A stretch of 14,240 nucleotides of DNA from Streptosporangiaceae bacterium (GTDB taxonomy: Bacteria > Actinomycetota > Actinomycetes > Streptosporangiales > Streptosporangiaceae): the NCBI GenBank assembly GCA_030045215.1, contig JASIBJ010000245.1, forward strand, positions 1 through 14,240, in the 5' to 3' direction. A program made the position numbers and the translations under genes. The notes below the pieces were generated by a model. It was not told the origin of the DNA. It did no database searches and saw only the letters and a list, made by a program, of their open reading frames with translations. Shown here piece by piece: positions 6,469 to 13,927 of this stretch. Each line of letters opens with the position of its first letter. Positions within the stretch are counted from its first letter, which is position 1.

Positions 6469-8120
6469 CCGGTGCACAGCGGGCTGCCAGGGGTGGGTGG
6501 CGGGCCGGTAAGCGCAGCACGTATCCGGGCCGGGATGGTCGGCATCGGGACGCCCAGGGCCGCTGCGAGCTGGGCGTCGGTGGTGTGCCAGTCCAGCCAG
6601 GTCGCCCACGACCGGTCAAGGACCCGGCTGACCTTGCCGTCGGGCAGGCTCGCCATCGCTGCCGCCAGCTCGTATCCGAGGTAGGTGGTCTGCGGTCCGG
6701 GCGAGATCAGCCCGCCGCCAGGGGCGTTCCAGACCGGCACGTTGGCGTTGTCGACACCGACCGCCAGGTATCCGCCAGGTATCCCCTGGCCGGATGGCGG
6801 CACGTAGGTGGCGCGCATGGCCAGCCAGATCGCGATGGCCTCTCTGGCCTGATCGACCGGCACGCAGAGCTCGGGACCTGGTCCGTTCTGCGAGCCGGCA
6901 GTAGCAGGCAGGCCCATCGCCCAGTCGGCGGCGCTGAGGGCCAGCGCAAAGCGCCCGCCTGCGGCCTGCGCACCGCCGGGCCAAGACCCGACCGTGAGGT
7001 AGATGGCGAACGGCGCGGCCGCGTTCCCTGGCATCCTGGCCAGCTCCGAGGCCCAGGTGGCCAGCCGTTGCCTGGGCTGGCCGTGGGTGAGCGTCGTGTC
7101 CGCAAGCGACAGCGACACCAGCTGCCTGATCGTGAGCGGCTCGGCCGGGAGATCAGGCACGCGCACAAGGACGCCATCGACCGGAGCCTGCAGGGCGGAT
7201 AGCTGAGAGCCAAAGCCCGGGTACAGGCAGTACCTGACCTTGCCGACCGTGGTGCAGGCCTGAGCCGAGGCGGGGTCTGCGGTCTCCATGACCAGGTGGT
7301 TCAGCTCAGCCGCCGGGAGTGGCTGGAGCTGCGCGGCTCCGGCCACGCAGATCGCCGCTACCGCCAGCGCGCCCGCCGACGCCAGGGCGATCAGCGGCCG
7401 GCCGCGCCTGGCGGTCAGCGCGATCGCGATCACGCCCGCCAGGACCGCAACGCCGGCCAGCTCTGCTGCGTGGGCGGCTGCGGGCGGGTAACCGGCCAGC
7501 GGCCCGGGCAGGAAGTGGAGCCCGTCAACCTGGGCCCACGGGAACAGCCAGATGACCCCGCCGGAGAACCTCGGCGCTTGCGTGAAGAGTATGAACAAGC
7601 CAAGGGCCGCCAGCATCCCGGCCAGCGGATGCGGGAACCGGGTCCCGATGGCGACGCCGGCCGCGCCGCCTGCGATCACTAGCAGCATGCCGCCGGCCAG
7701 GGCCGCGGCACTGGGGGTGCCGACGGCACCGCGGAATTCCAGGAGCACGGTCGCGCCGATCAGCAGCAGGCTGGCAGGCAACGCCCCGGCCAGCGAGGTC
7801 AGGTGCCCGGCAGTCCGCAAGCCGGCCGAAGTCGGCAAGCTGTCGAACAGGTCCTGCAGGCCGTTCCGCCGAGCCCGTCCGGCGGCCAGGTGCGCCGCGA
7901 CCAGCACGGCCATCGCGACGATGACCTGACCGGTGCCGATCTCCCAGACGGCGTCCCACCATGTGGCCGCCGACGTGTGGTTGAACCCCCACACCAGGGC
8001 GCAGCCGCCCACTACCCCGGCGAGCACCAGCGCGCTGCGGACGAGGAGCAGTCCCTCGGCCCTGGCCAGTCCGACTACGATCCGGAACCGGCCCGCCTTC
8101 GCCTGTGTTGCGGCTGTCAT
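6465..8120 (-). CDS. ABC-2-like transporter permease with large C-terminal extracytoplasmic domain
   Basis: This 551-residue protein has two parts. Residues 1-265 carry about seven hydrophobic segments (about 27-46, 62-80, 106-128, 138-160, 166-180, 218-236, 243-263). The loop RARRNGLQDLFDSLPTSAGLR (82-102) is the type of cytoplasmic segment that follows helix 2 in ABC-2 exporters. Residues 266-551 have no long hydrophobic stretch. If the N terminus is inside, seven helices place this domain outside the membrane. It starts with a Cys pair (Cys289, Cys298, in ACTTVGKVRYCLYPGF) and has a single Cys near residue 413 (ELCVPVD) and one four residues from the end (PLCTG), which suits disulfides. 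I recall similar permeases in Streptomyces beside an ABC ATPase and a zf-HC2 protein, but substrate and domain function are unknown. ATG 8120 overlaps the stop of the ATPase gene as ATGA. Confidence 0.8.
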   Translation of the reverse strand: MTAATQAKAGRFRIVVGLARAEGLLLVRSALVLAGVVGGCALVWGFNHTSAATWWDAVWEIGTGQVIVAMAVLVAAHLAAGRARRNGLQDLFDSLPTSAGLRTAGHLTSLAGALPASLLLIGATVLLEFRGAVGTPSAAALAGGMLLVIAGGAAGVAIGTRFPHPLAGMLAALGLFILFTQAPRFSGGVIWLFPWAQVDGLHFLPGPLAGYPPAAAHAAELAGVAVLAGVIAIALTARRGRPLIALASAGALAVAAICVAGAAQLQPLPAAELNHLVMETADPASAQACTTVGKVRYCLYPGFGSQLSALQAPVDGVLVRVPDLPAEPLTIRQLVSLSLADTTLTHGQPRQRLATWASELARMPGNAAAPFAIYLTVGSWPGGAQAAGGRFALALSAADWAMGLPATAGSQNGPGPELCVPVDQAREAIAIWLAMRATYVPPSGQGIPGGYLAVGVDNANVPVWNAPGGGLISPGPQTTYLGYELAAAMASLPDGKVSRVLDRSWATWLDWHTTDAQLAAALGVPMPTIPARIRAALTGPPPTPGSPLCTG

Positions 8121-8986
8121 GGGGCAGCCACTCTCTGCGAGAGCAGCAAGTAACCATCCTCAACCGTCGGCGCGACGATCTGCGCTCCGGCCGGCGGGCA
8201 CTCACCGATGTGACGCCAGAGGTTGTCGGGGCCTCGCCAGGACAGGTGAGCTCCGGTGTAGCGCACCGAAGCTGCCCACACGTGCCCGGTCGCGGTGTCG
8301 GCTAGCTCGGCCGGGGTGCCGACGAATCGAACCTGACCCTGCAGCAGCACGATGACGTTCGGGCAAATCGCCGCCACGTCGTCCGCCTGGTGCGTGGAGA
8401 GCATGATCACCGGATCGCCTGGCAGGTTCGACACCAGCTCCCGGAATCGCAACCGCTGCTCAGGGTCGAGTCCGGCCGTCGGCTCGTCGAGGATCAGCAG
8501 GTCGGGGCGCCCGAGCAGCGCCTGGGCGATCCCCAGCCGCTGCCTCATCCCGCCGGACAAGGCGCGTATCCGCTTGCGGGCATAGCTGTCCAGGCCGGTA
8601 GCGGCCAGCACCCTGGCCACCTCCTCGCCGCGCTGCCGGCGGTCCACGATCTCCTTGAGGATCGCGATGTAGTCCAGGAACGCCGCCACCGTGAAGTGCC
8701 GGTGATAGCCGAGTTCCTGCGGCAGGTAGCCGAGCCGCCGCCGGATCGCCACCCGCTCGTCCTTATCGCGGGGGTCGAGGCCGAACACGGACACCTCACC
8801 CGAATCTGGCTCGCTGACCGTCGCCAGGATCGACAGCAGCGTGGTCTTGCCTGCGCCGTTGGGGCCGAGCAGGCCGGTCACTCCGCGCTCCACCGTGAGA
8901 TCCACGTTGTCCAGTGCTCTGGTCGAGCCGTACCGACGAGACAGGCCGCGGACCTGAACGGCGGCGGTGTGCACTTCCAGAGTCAT
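8117..8986 (-). CDS. ABC transporter ATP-binding protein (ABC-2 exporter type)
   Basis: This 289-residue ATPase powers the exporter formed with the neighbouring membrane proteins. All nucleotide-binding motifs are present: Walker A GPNGAGKT (41-48), Q-loop Gln90, signature LSGGM (143-147), Walker B LLILDEP (163-169) with catalytic Glu168, D-loop AGLD (171-174) and switch His199 in STHQAD. After about residue 215 a C-terminal domain of about 75 residues (VGTPAELADTATGHVW...) follows, as in CcmA/DrrA-type export ATPases. ATG 8986 is chosen because it overlaps the stop of the anti-sigma gene as ATGA (8983-8986). ATG 8995 (MEQM) is a close in-frame alternative. The frame is open further upstream, but that part is opposite-frame shadow of the anti-sigma gene. 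Confidence 0.94.
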   Translation of the reverse strand: MTLEVHTAAVQVRGLSRRYGSTRALDNVDLTVERGVTGLLGPNGAGKTTLLSILATVSEPDSGEVSVFGLDPRDKDERVAIRRRLGYLPQELGYHRHFTVAAFLDYIAILKEIVDRRQRGEEVARVLAATGLDSYARKRIRALSGGMRQRLGIAQALLGRPDLLILDEPTAGLDPEQRLRFRELVSNLPGDPVIMLSTHQADDVAAICPNVIVLLQGQVRFVGTPAELADTATGHVWAASVRYTGAHLSWRGPDNLWRHIGECPPAGAQIVAPTVEDGYLLLSQRVAAP

Positions 8987-9864
8987 CTGTTCCATCCGAG
9001 TTCGAAGCGGTGATGACGCAGGAACAGCACCAAGGACGCAACCAGGAGCGCAACCGCGCAGGCGTACTGGGCATGCCACTGCACGACCTCCAGGGGCAGG
9101 TGAGTCACCGCGAGCGCCACGACCGGCAGCACCCAGAGGATGCCCGACCCTAGGGCGGCGGCGACCGGCCCCACGACCGTGGCTGCGGCGAGCGCGGTCG
9201 CACAGAGGGCCAGCGACGGCAAGAGCAGCGCGGCCGGGAGCCACGGCGGCCCTGGCACGACAAAGGCGGCGCACATCACCGGGATCAGCGCGGCGATGAG
9301 CGCGGAGACCGCCCGTGCCAGCAGCAAGGTCAGCCCGGAGAAGGGAGCGGCGACCGCCAGTCGATGGGCTGGGTCAAACGCGGGCATGAATGCTACCGCC
9401 ACGCTGGCGAGTATGAGCAGCGGCGCGACCAGCAGGAACGGCATCAGCCCGCGCGGGCCCGGCGGCCCGCCAGGACCTGCCTGCTCGGCCAGGACGGTCT
9501 CGACCGTGACCACGGCCAAGACGCCGATGACGGCCAGCAGCCACGACCGCCGCAGCGACGGCGTCGCCGCGAGCAGGCGCAGCAGGTGGTCGGGGACACC
9601 CCACCGGCGCAGCACGCGACTGGCTCGGCCGTCCGGCAGCGCGGCCCGCACTAGTACCACGGAGCGGTTGCGGGCGAGGCGTTCGGCATCGGCGTAGGTC
9701 GAGAGCCTCTGACGGCAGCCCCCGCAGGCAGCCAGGTGGCTCTCGACCGACCACGCCGTAACCGTGTCGGCCGTCCCGGCCGCGTAGTCGGCGAGCATGC
9801 TCGCCCCGGCATGCGCGCCGGGTGTGGTCGCGGGTCCGGGCTGGCCGGAGTACGCGCTGGTCAT
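8983..9864 (-). CDS. zf-HC2 anti-sigma factor fused to a six-helix ABC-2-like membrane domain
   Basis: This is a 293-residue protein with a cytoplasmic N terminus. Residues about 20-60 form a zf-HC2 anti-sigma zinc-finger: His43, Cys47 and Cys50 in ESHLAACGGC are the HxxxCxxC zinc signature, and LADYAAGTAD is the helix preceding it. Such domains hold ECF sigma factors inactive. Unlike the usual anti-sigma with one membrane anchor, residues about 108-283 contain six hydrophobic segments (about 108-126, 141-160, 175-202, 210-230, 233-253, 268-283). Between helices 2 and 3 lies FMPAFDPAHRLAVAAPFSGLTLLLAR, which looks like the cytoplasmic coupling segment of ABC-2 permeases. The protein may therefore be both anti-sigma factor and half of the exporter. 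Its ATG overlaps the sigma stop (ATGA, 9861-9864), as expected for a sigma/anti-sigma pair. Confidence 0.83.
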   Translation of the reverse strand: MTSAYSGQPGPATTPGAHAGASMLADYAAGTADTVTAWSVESHLAACGGCRQRLSTYADAERLARNRSVVLVRAALPDGRASRVLRRWGVPDHLLRLLAATPSLRRSWLLAVIGVLAVVTVETVLAEQAGPGGPPGPRGLMPFLLVAPLLILASVAVAFMPAFDPAHRLAVAAPFSGLTLLLARAVSALIAALIPVMCAAFVVPGPPWLPAALLLPSLALCATALAAATVVGPVAAALGSGILWVLPVVALAVTHLPLEVVQWHAQYACAVALLVASLVLFLRHHRFELGWNR

Positions 9865-10499
9865 GGTGTCCCCCAGACTTGTCGGTGACTTCCTGGCGTC
9901 TCGGCTTCGAGCCGCGGATCGGAGAGCGCGGCCCGCAGCGCCTGCCGGGCGCGGTGGCAGCGGGACTTGACCGTGCCCTCCGCGACGCCGAGCAGCACCG
10001 CCGCCTCGGCGCAGGTCAGGCCGTCCAGCACGGTCGCCTCGATCGCGCCGCGCAGTTCCGGTGATAGGCCCGCCATGGCCTGGCCCAGGCGGCCGTGCTC
10101 GATTGCGTTCAGCACCTGGTCTTCCGCCGAGATCACGACATCCGGTTCAGCGGTGCGCCACGGGGGCCTGGACCGCAGCCCGTTCTCCCGGCGGATCGCG
10201 TCGATCAGGCGCCGGATGCCGATGCCCCAGACGAAGGCGGCAACGTCCCCGGTGCCGCGGAACGTGCCGGCCTCCCGCCACAGGGCCAGGAACGTATCCT
10301 GAACCGCGTGGTCAACTATGTCGGCTGAGCCGCATCTACGGGTCAGCCGTACGGTCAGCCAGCCGGCGTGCCGGTCGTAGAGAGTTGCGAGCGCGACCTC
10401 ATCGCCCCGCGCCACCCGGCGCAGCAGCACTGCGTCATCGGGCTCGTCAGGCGCCGCAGGGACCCGCCCGCTGGCCAACGGCCCGTCTTGCACTCCCAT
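9861..10499 (-). CDS. ECF-family RNA polymerase sigma factor
   Basis: The 212-residue protein has the two-domain ECF layout. Region sigma-2 spans about residues 35-105 (ALATLYDRHAGWLTVRLTRR, VQDTFLALWREAGTFRG, AFVWGIGIRRLIDAIRR) and recognises the -10 element. Region sigma-4 spans about 134-190, with helix-turn-helix LTCAEAAVLLGVAEGTVKSR (161-180), and recognises the -35. A Pro/Arg-rich linker of about 30 residues joins them. It directs RNA polymerase to a small regulon and is presumably held by the zf-HC2 protein encoded next, with which it overlaps by 4 bases. The start is slightly uncertain: AAGGAG (10503-10508) is only 3 bases before ATG 10499, but 9 bases before the GTG that is codon 3. 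A GGAACC-type ECF -35 motif lies upstream, suggesting autoregulation. The short C-terminal tail after residue 190 is unremarkable. Confidence 0.9.
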   Translation of the reverse strand: MGVQDGPLASGRVPAAPDEPDDAVLLRRVARGDEVALATLYDRHAGWLTVRLTRRCGSADIVDHAVQDTFLALWREAGTFRGTGDVAAFVWGIGIRRLIDAIRRENGLRSRPPWRTAEPDVVISAEDQVLNAIEHGRLGQAMAGLSPELRGAIEATVLDGLTCAEAAVLLGVAEGTVKSRCHRARQALRAALSDPRLEAETPGSHRQVWGTP

Positions 10500-10508
10500 G
10501 TACTCCTT

Positions 10509-10535
10509 GTCGCCGGTCAGGCCTCCCTCGGTTCC
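10509..10535 (-). promoter_or_regulatory. Candidate autoregulated ECF promoter of the sigma/ABC operon
   Basis: Read on the minus strand, GGAACC (10535-10530) is followed after 17 bases by CGAC (10512-10509). ECF promoters typically have an AAC-containing -35 such as GGAAC and a short -10 (CGTC, GTC or similar) 16-17 bases further on. Transcription would begin a few bases before the sigma start codon, making the mRNA nearly leaderless, so the AAGGAG at 10503-10508 might not be fully transcribed. The -35 is good; the -10 is an imperfect match. Confidence 0.38.
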
Positions 10536-10638
10536 CTATGATCCACGTCGATTCGCCATGGTCTATCCGGCCTCGTTACAGTGCCCTGGCCGAGCCGGCG
10601 ATCTGCCTTACTCCGGCGGGAGCGAAGGGACACGCAGC

Positions 10639-11130
10639 GTGACCGTGGAGATCCGCCAGGTCCGACCGTCGGACTACCGGCCCGTGATCTCGGTCATCGA
10701 CCAGTGGTGGAACGGTCGCCACATGGCCGACATGCTCCCCCGCCTGTTCTTCGAGCACTTCACCGACACCAGCTTCGCGGCGGAGCGCGACGGAGATCTC
10801 GCTGGTTTCCTCATCGGATTCATCTCGCAATCACGTCCAGGTGAGGCCTACATTCACTTCGTCGGCGTGCACCCCGGCGAGCGTGGCCACGGGCTCGGCC
10901 GGCAACTCTACGAGCACTTCTTCGCCGTCGTCCAGGCGCGCGGCTGCAACCTGGTCCGCGCGGTGACAGCGCCGGTGAACCAGGGCTCGGTGCGGTTCCA
11001 CCAGCGGATGGGCTTTGACATCGAGGGTGGTGACAAGCAGGCCGCGGGCGAGAGGGTCGTGTCCGGCTATGACGGCGAGGGACACGATCGCGTGCGGTTC
11101 GTCAAGAACCTGGCGATCACTGGGCCGTAG
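10639..11130 (+). CDS. GNAT-family N-acetyltransferase
   Basis: The 163-residue protein has a GNAT fold. The N-terminal strand VTVEIRQVRPSDYRPV is the common start. Motif A is YIHFVGVHPGERGHGLGRQL (71-90), whose RGHGLG (82-87) is the acetyl-CoA pyrophosphate-binding R/QxxGxG/A loop. Motif B follows as APVNQGSVRFHQRMGF (111-126), with the Asn and the RFHQRMGF that close the fold. It transfers an acetyl group from acetyl-CoA to an amine; the acceptor is unknown. GTG 10639 is chosen because AAGGGA (10625-10630) lies 8 bases upstream; GTG 10645 is the second choice. It is divergent from the ECF sigma gene and shares about 139 bp of upstream sequence with it, so its expression could be linked to that of the sigma operon, but no matching second ECF site was recognised. 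Confidence 0.87.
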   Translation: MTVEIRQVRPSDYRPVISVIDQWWNGRHMADMLPRLFFEHFTDTSFAAERDGDLAGFLIGFISQSRPGEAYIHFVGVHPGERGHGLGRQLYEHFFAVVQARGCNLVRAVTAPVNQGSVRFHQRMGFDIEGGDKQAAGERVVSGYDGEGHDRVRFVKNLAITGP

Positions 11131-11385
11131 TCAGCCGCCGGGCTTCTCCCAGACCGAGACATGCGACCGGCTGTCGGTCGTGAACGGCTCGCGCGGCCGC
11201 GAGGGTCTTAGCGGCATTCCCCCCGTAAAGCGGACGATTCCTCGCCAGCGGGCTTCCGCCGGGCCCTGCCAGGCGCGGAGCTCGCCCGGCTTGGGCCGGC
11301 CTGCGAGCTTGCCCAGACCGAATAGAATAGATGGGTAGCCGTAATTCTCGGCGCTCTCCAAAGCTATCCCGGAGCCCTTTCGCAT
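11131..11385 (-). CDS. Possible small ORF antisense to the typA leader (84 aa, doubtful)
   Basis: The minus strand between the GNAT and typA genes is open and its translation does not look like a shadow frame. [20 protein letters not shown] and [11 protein letters not shown] contain Trp, Glu and Val in a protein-like mix, and third codon positions are G/C-rich over the last ~55 codons. It ends in TGA at 11131, exactly adjoining the GNAT stop. The only nearby ATG, 11385, lies inside the GCATGC that also forms the typA start codon, and it has no good Shine-Dalgarno. The first ~25 codons are less GC-biased, so the true start may be lower down or the ORF may be a remnant. I recognise no family. 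Confidence 0.3.
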   Translation of the reverse strand: MRKGSGIALESAENYGYPSILFGLGKLAGRPKPGELRAWQGPAEARWRGIVRFTGGMPLRPSRPREPFTTDSRSHVSVWEKPGG

Positions 11386-13282
11386 GCCTGCCAGCACCGC
11401 GTCCTCGGTGGCGTCAGCCACCCCAGGCCAGCTCGCCACGCGCGACGACCTGCGTAATGTGGCCATCGTCGCGCACGTGGACCACGGGAAGACGACGCTT
11501 GTCGATGCGATGCTCTGGCAATCCGGGGCGTTCCGAGCCGGAGCCCAGGTCGCCGAGCGCGTGCTGGACTCCGGTGACCTGGAGCGGGAGAAGGGCATCA
11601 CGATCCTGGCCAAGAACACCGCGGTACGGCACGGCGGGTTGACGATCAACATAATCGACACCCCGGGCCACGCGGACTTCGGCGGCGAGGTTGAGCGGGG
11701 TCTGTCGATGGTCGATGGCGTCCTGCTGCTCGTGGACGCCAGCGAGGGCCCGCTGCCGCAGACCAGGTTCGTGCTACGCAAGACGCTGCAGGCCAAGCTG
11801 CCGGTCATCGTCGTGATCAACAAGGTCGACCGGCCGGACGCCCGGATCGCTGAGGTCGTGGACGCGTGCTACGAGCTCTTCATGGACCTGGACGCGACCG
11901 AGGACCAGATCGAGTTCCCGATCGTGTATGCCTCTGCGAGGGCCGGCCGGGCTTCGCTCAGCCGCCCCGAGAACGGCTCGCTGCCCGACTCGCCGGACCT
12001 CGAGCCGCTGTTCCAGGTGCTGCGCGATACTGTCCCGGCCCCGACCTACGATCCGGCCGCGCCGTTGCGCGCGCACGTCACCAATCTCGATGCCTCTTCC
12101 TACCTCGGCCGGATCGCGCTGTGCCGGGTGTTCAGCGGTGAGATCAGGAAGGGGCAGCAGGTCGCGTGGTGCCGGCGGGACGGCTCGATCGAACGCGTGA
12201 AGATCACCGAGCTGCTGCGAACCGAGGCGCTAGACCGGGTTCCAGCGCAATCGGCGGGCCCTGGCGACATCGTCGCCGTGGCCGGGATCGCCGACATCAT
12301 GATCGGTGAGACGCTGGCCGACGCCGACGACCCGCGCCCGCTGCCGTTGATCACCGTCGACGAGCCCGCGATCTCGATGACGATCGGGGTCAACACCTCG
12401 CCCCTGGTCGGCCAGGTCAAGGGCTCGAAGGTGACCGCCAGGATGGTGAAGGACCGGCTCGACCGCGAACTCGTGGGCAACGTGTCGCTGGTGGTCAATC
12501 CGACCGAGCGCCCTGACACCTGGGAGGTTCAGGGACGGGGTGAGCTCGCGCTGGCCGTGCTGGTCGAGCAGATGCGCCGCGAGGGCTACGAACTGACGGT
12601 CGGCCGGCCGCAGGTGGTGACCAGGGAGATCGACGGCAAGCTGTACGAGCCGGTCGAGCGGCTGACCGTCGACTGCCCCGAGGAGTACCTCGGCACTGTT
12701 ACTTCGCTCCTCGCGGTGCGCAAGGGCCGGTTGGAGAACATGTCCAACCACGGCACCGGCTGGGTCAGGCTGGACTTCACGGTGCCGGCCAGGGGTTTGA
12801 TCGGGTTCCGTACCCAGTTCCTCACCGAGACCCGCGGCACCGGCATCGCGCACCATGTGTTCGAGGGGTTCGAGTCCTGGTTCGGCGAAATGCGCGCGCG
12901 CCCGTCGGGCTCGCTGGTCGCGGACCGGACCGGGACCGCGACCGCCTACGCCATGTTCGCGCTGCAAGAGCGCGGCAGCCTGTTCATCGAGCCAGGCACC
13001 GAGGTGTACGAGGGCATGATCGTCGGCGAGAACTCCAGATCCGACGACATCGATGTCAACATCGCCAAGGAGAAGAAGCTCACGAACATCCGCCAGTCCG
13101 CCGGAGAGGAATTGGAGCGGCTCATTCCGCCGCGGCTCCTGAGCCTGGAGCAGGCGCTGGAATTCTGCGCGGATGACGAGTGCGTCGAGGTCACTCCGGC
13201 GGCGGTGCGGATGCGCAAGACGATCTTGGATGCAAAGGAACGAGGCCGGCAGCGGGCTCGGCGGCCCCGCGATGGCCAGTAG
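11384..13282 (+). CDS. typA: Translational GTPase TypA/BipA
   Basis: TypA is a ribosome-associated GTPase of the EF-G family that supports 50S assembly and stress adaptation. The 632-residue length is normal. The GTPase motifs are complete: G1 AHVDHGKT (30-37), the switch region EREKGITI (68-75), G3 DTPGH (92-96), G4 NKVD (146-149) and G5 SAR (184-186). Downstream come the beta-barrel domain ([17 protein letters not shown]), the EF-G-like domain III ([20 protein letters not shown]), domain V ([20 protein letters not shown]) and the TypA-specific C terminus ([32 protein letters not shown]). ATG 11384 has GGAG (11371-11374) 9 bases upstream. It gives an Ala/Ser/Thr-rich N-terminal extension of about 20 residues before [12 protein letters not shown], longer than the Streptomyces proteins I recall; a GTG at codon 9 is the alternative. 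TAGAAT at 11323-11328 is a possible -10. The gene is monocistronic and convergent with the next. Confidence 0.96.
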   Translation: MPASTASSVASATPGQLATRDDLRNVAIVAHVDHGKTTLVDAMLWQSGAFRAGAQVAERVLDSGDLEREKGITILAKNTAVRHGGLTINIIDTPGHADFGGEVERGLSMVDGVLLLVDASEGPLPQTRFVLRKTLQAKLPVIVVINKVDRPDARIAEVVDACYELFMDLDATEDQIEFPIVYASARAGRASLSRPENGSLPDSPDLEPLFQVLRDTVPAPTYDPAAPLRAHVTNLDASSYLGRIALCRVFSGEIRKGQQVAWCRRDGSIERVKITELLRTEALDRVPAQSAGPGDIVAVAGIADIMIGETLADADDPRPLPLITVDEPAISMTIGVNTSPLVGQVKGSKVTARMVKDRLDRELVGNVSLVVNPTERPDTWEVQGRGELALAVLVEQMRREGYELTVGRPQVVTREIDGKLYEPVERLTVDCPEEYLGTVTSLLAVRKGRLENMSNHGTGWVRLDFTVPARGLIGFRTQFLTETRGTGIAHHVFEGFESWFGEMRARPSGSLVADRTGTATAYAMFALQERGSLFIEPGTEVYEGMIVGENSRSDDIDVNIAKEKKLTNIRQSAGEELERLIPPRLLSLEQALEFCADDECVEVTPAAVRMRKTILDAKERGRQRARRPRDGQ

Positions 13283-13357
13283 CCCACGCCGGCGCCAAGG
13301 CGCCCGGTCTCAGGCCGTCCGTCTCGCCGGTGAGCGGCGGGCCCGGCCCGCGGCGGC

Positions 13358-13870
13358 TTAAGGCCGGCCGTGCAGGTCCTGGTCGAGGTCTGACTCGGCC
13401 TCCGCAGCCGAGATCAGTTTGCAGACCGCGGCGATGCGCATCGACTCCCAGTCGATCGCCAGGCTGTCCCGGTCGTCAGCGGGCCACCAGTCTCTCGTGA
13501 CCGCCTCCTCGACGAAGGCGCTGAGGTAGTGCAGCAGTAGCGGGAGCGGCGGGCTCGGCTCCTGGCTGCAGGCATCGGCGACGAACGGCACATCCGGGCA
13601 CGCCCTGGTGGTGGCTGACAGCAAGTCGCCCAGGCCGGTGCAGGCGCTGGGGCCTACCCGCGCGTCGACGGCGGCGTGACGCGCGACCGCGCTGGCCTCA
13701 CGGCCGCGGGCCGACTGGCACTCGGTGATCGCCGCGCGCACGGCGGCGACGTGCTGGTCTAGGTCGGCCTGCGCCGAGGCACCGTCTGCGGCTACCCGGT
13801 TGAGCGTGGCCTGGCCCACTTCCCCGGCCAGCCGCAGGCCGACAGCAGACAACGGGAGCGGGTCAGGCAT
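13358..13870 (-). CDS. DUF6401-like protein
   Basis: The 170-residue protein ends with WPADDRDSLAIDWESMRIAAVCKLI (129-153), and near the N terminus has DLDQHVAAVRAAI (37-49) after a stretch of the LxRVAADGA type. These two landmarks match the small actinobacterial proteins annotated as DUF6401, family 'natural product biosynthesis protein', as I remember them; the function is unknown. Usual members are about 110-130 residues long, and this one has a longer middle (about residues 50-110) with five cysteines (51, 77, 91, 101 and, near the end, 150). No signal peptide or membrane helix is evident. ATG 13870 has no Shine-Dalgarno; a -10-like TATTAT lies 6 bases upstream, so a leaderless transcript is likely. 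The gene is convergent with typA, 75 bp from its end. No biosynthetic cluster is visible within this window. Confidence 0.6.
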   Translation of the reverse strand: MPDPLPLSAVGLRLAGEVGQATLNRVAADGASAQADLDQHVAAVRAAITECQSARGREASAVARHAAVDARVGPSACTGLGDLLSATTRACPDVPFVADACSQEPSPPLPLLLHYLSAFVEEAVTRDWWPADDRDSLAIDWESMRIAAVCKLISAAEAESDLDQDLHGRP

Positions 13871-13876
13871 GTATAT

Positions 13877-13882
13877 ATAATA
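13877..13882 (-). promoter_or_regulatory. -10 element of a probable leaderless promoter for the DUF6401-like gene
   Basis: On the minus strand TATTAT ends 6 bases before ATG 13870, so transcription would start on the A of the start codon. The hexamer fits the actinobacterial TAnnnT -10 and lies in a markedly AT-rich run (13870-13900) inside very GC-rich DNA. No convincing -35 was found at 13900-13906 (ACATCC/CATCCC), which suggests activator or alternative-sigma use. Confidence 0.5.
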
Positions 13883-13894
13883 TCAGATCTGACA
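13881..13894. promoter_or_regulatory. Palindromic operator candidate overlapping the -10 of the DUF6401-like gene
   Basis: TATCAGATCTGACA contains a perfect 10-bp palindrome TCAGATCTGA, extending to 14 bp with one mismatched pair. It sits just upstream of and overlapping the -10 hexamer, where a bound repressor would block RNA polymerase. No known regulator consensus was recognised. Confidence 0.35.
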
Positions 13895-13927
13895 AATATG
13901 GGATGTTTCGGACGCCGCCGCGCCGGC

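Noticed and set aside
8987..9274. N-terminal extension of the ABC ATPase frame
   Set aside because: It overlaps the anti-sigma gene in another frame and its translation is low-complexity; the ATGA overlap at 8983-8986 marks the real start.
11323..11328. TAGAAT as the typA promoter -10
   Set aside because: No acceptable -35 lies 16-18 bases upstream, so it is mentioned under typA but not listed as a promoter.
13337..13351. Hairpin GCGGGC-CCG-GCCCGC between typA and the DUF6401-like gene, as a bidirectional terminator
   Set aside because: The position is right for a terminator, but the six-pair stem has no T-tract on either strand and sits in sequence where such repeats are expected by chance.
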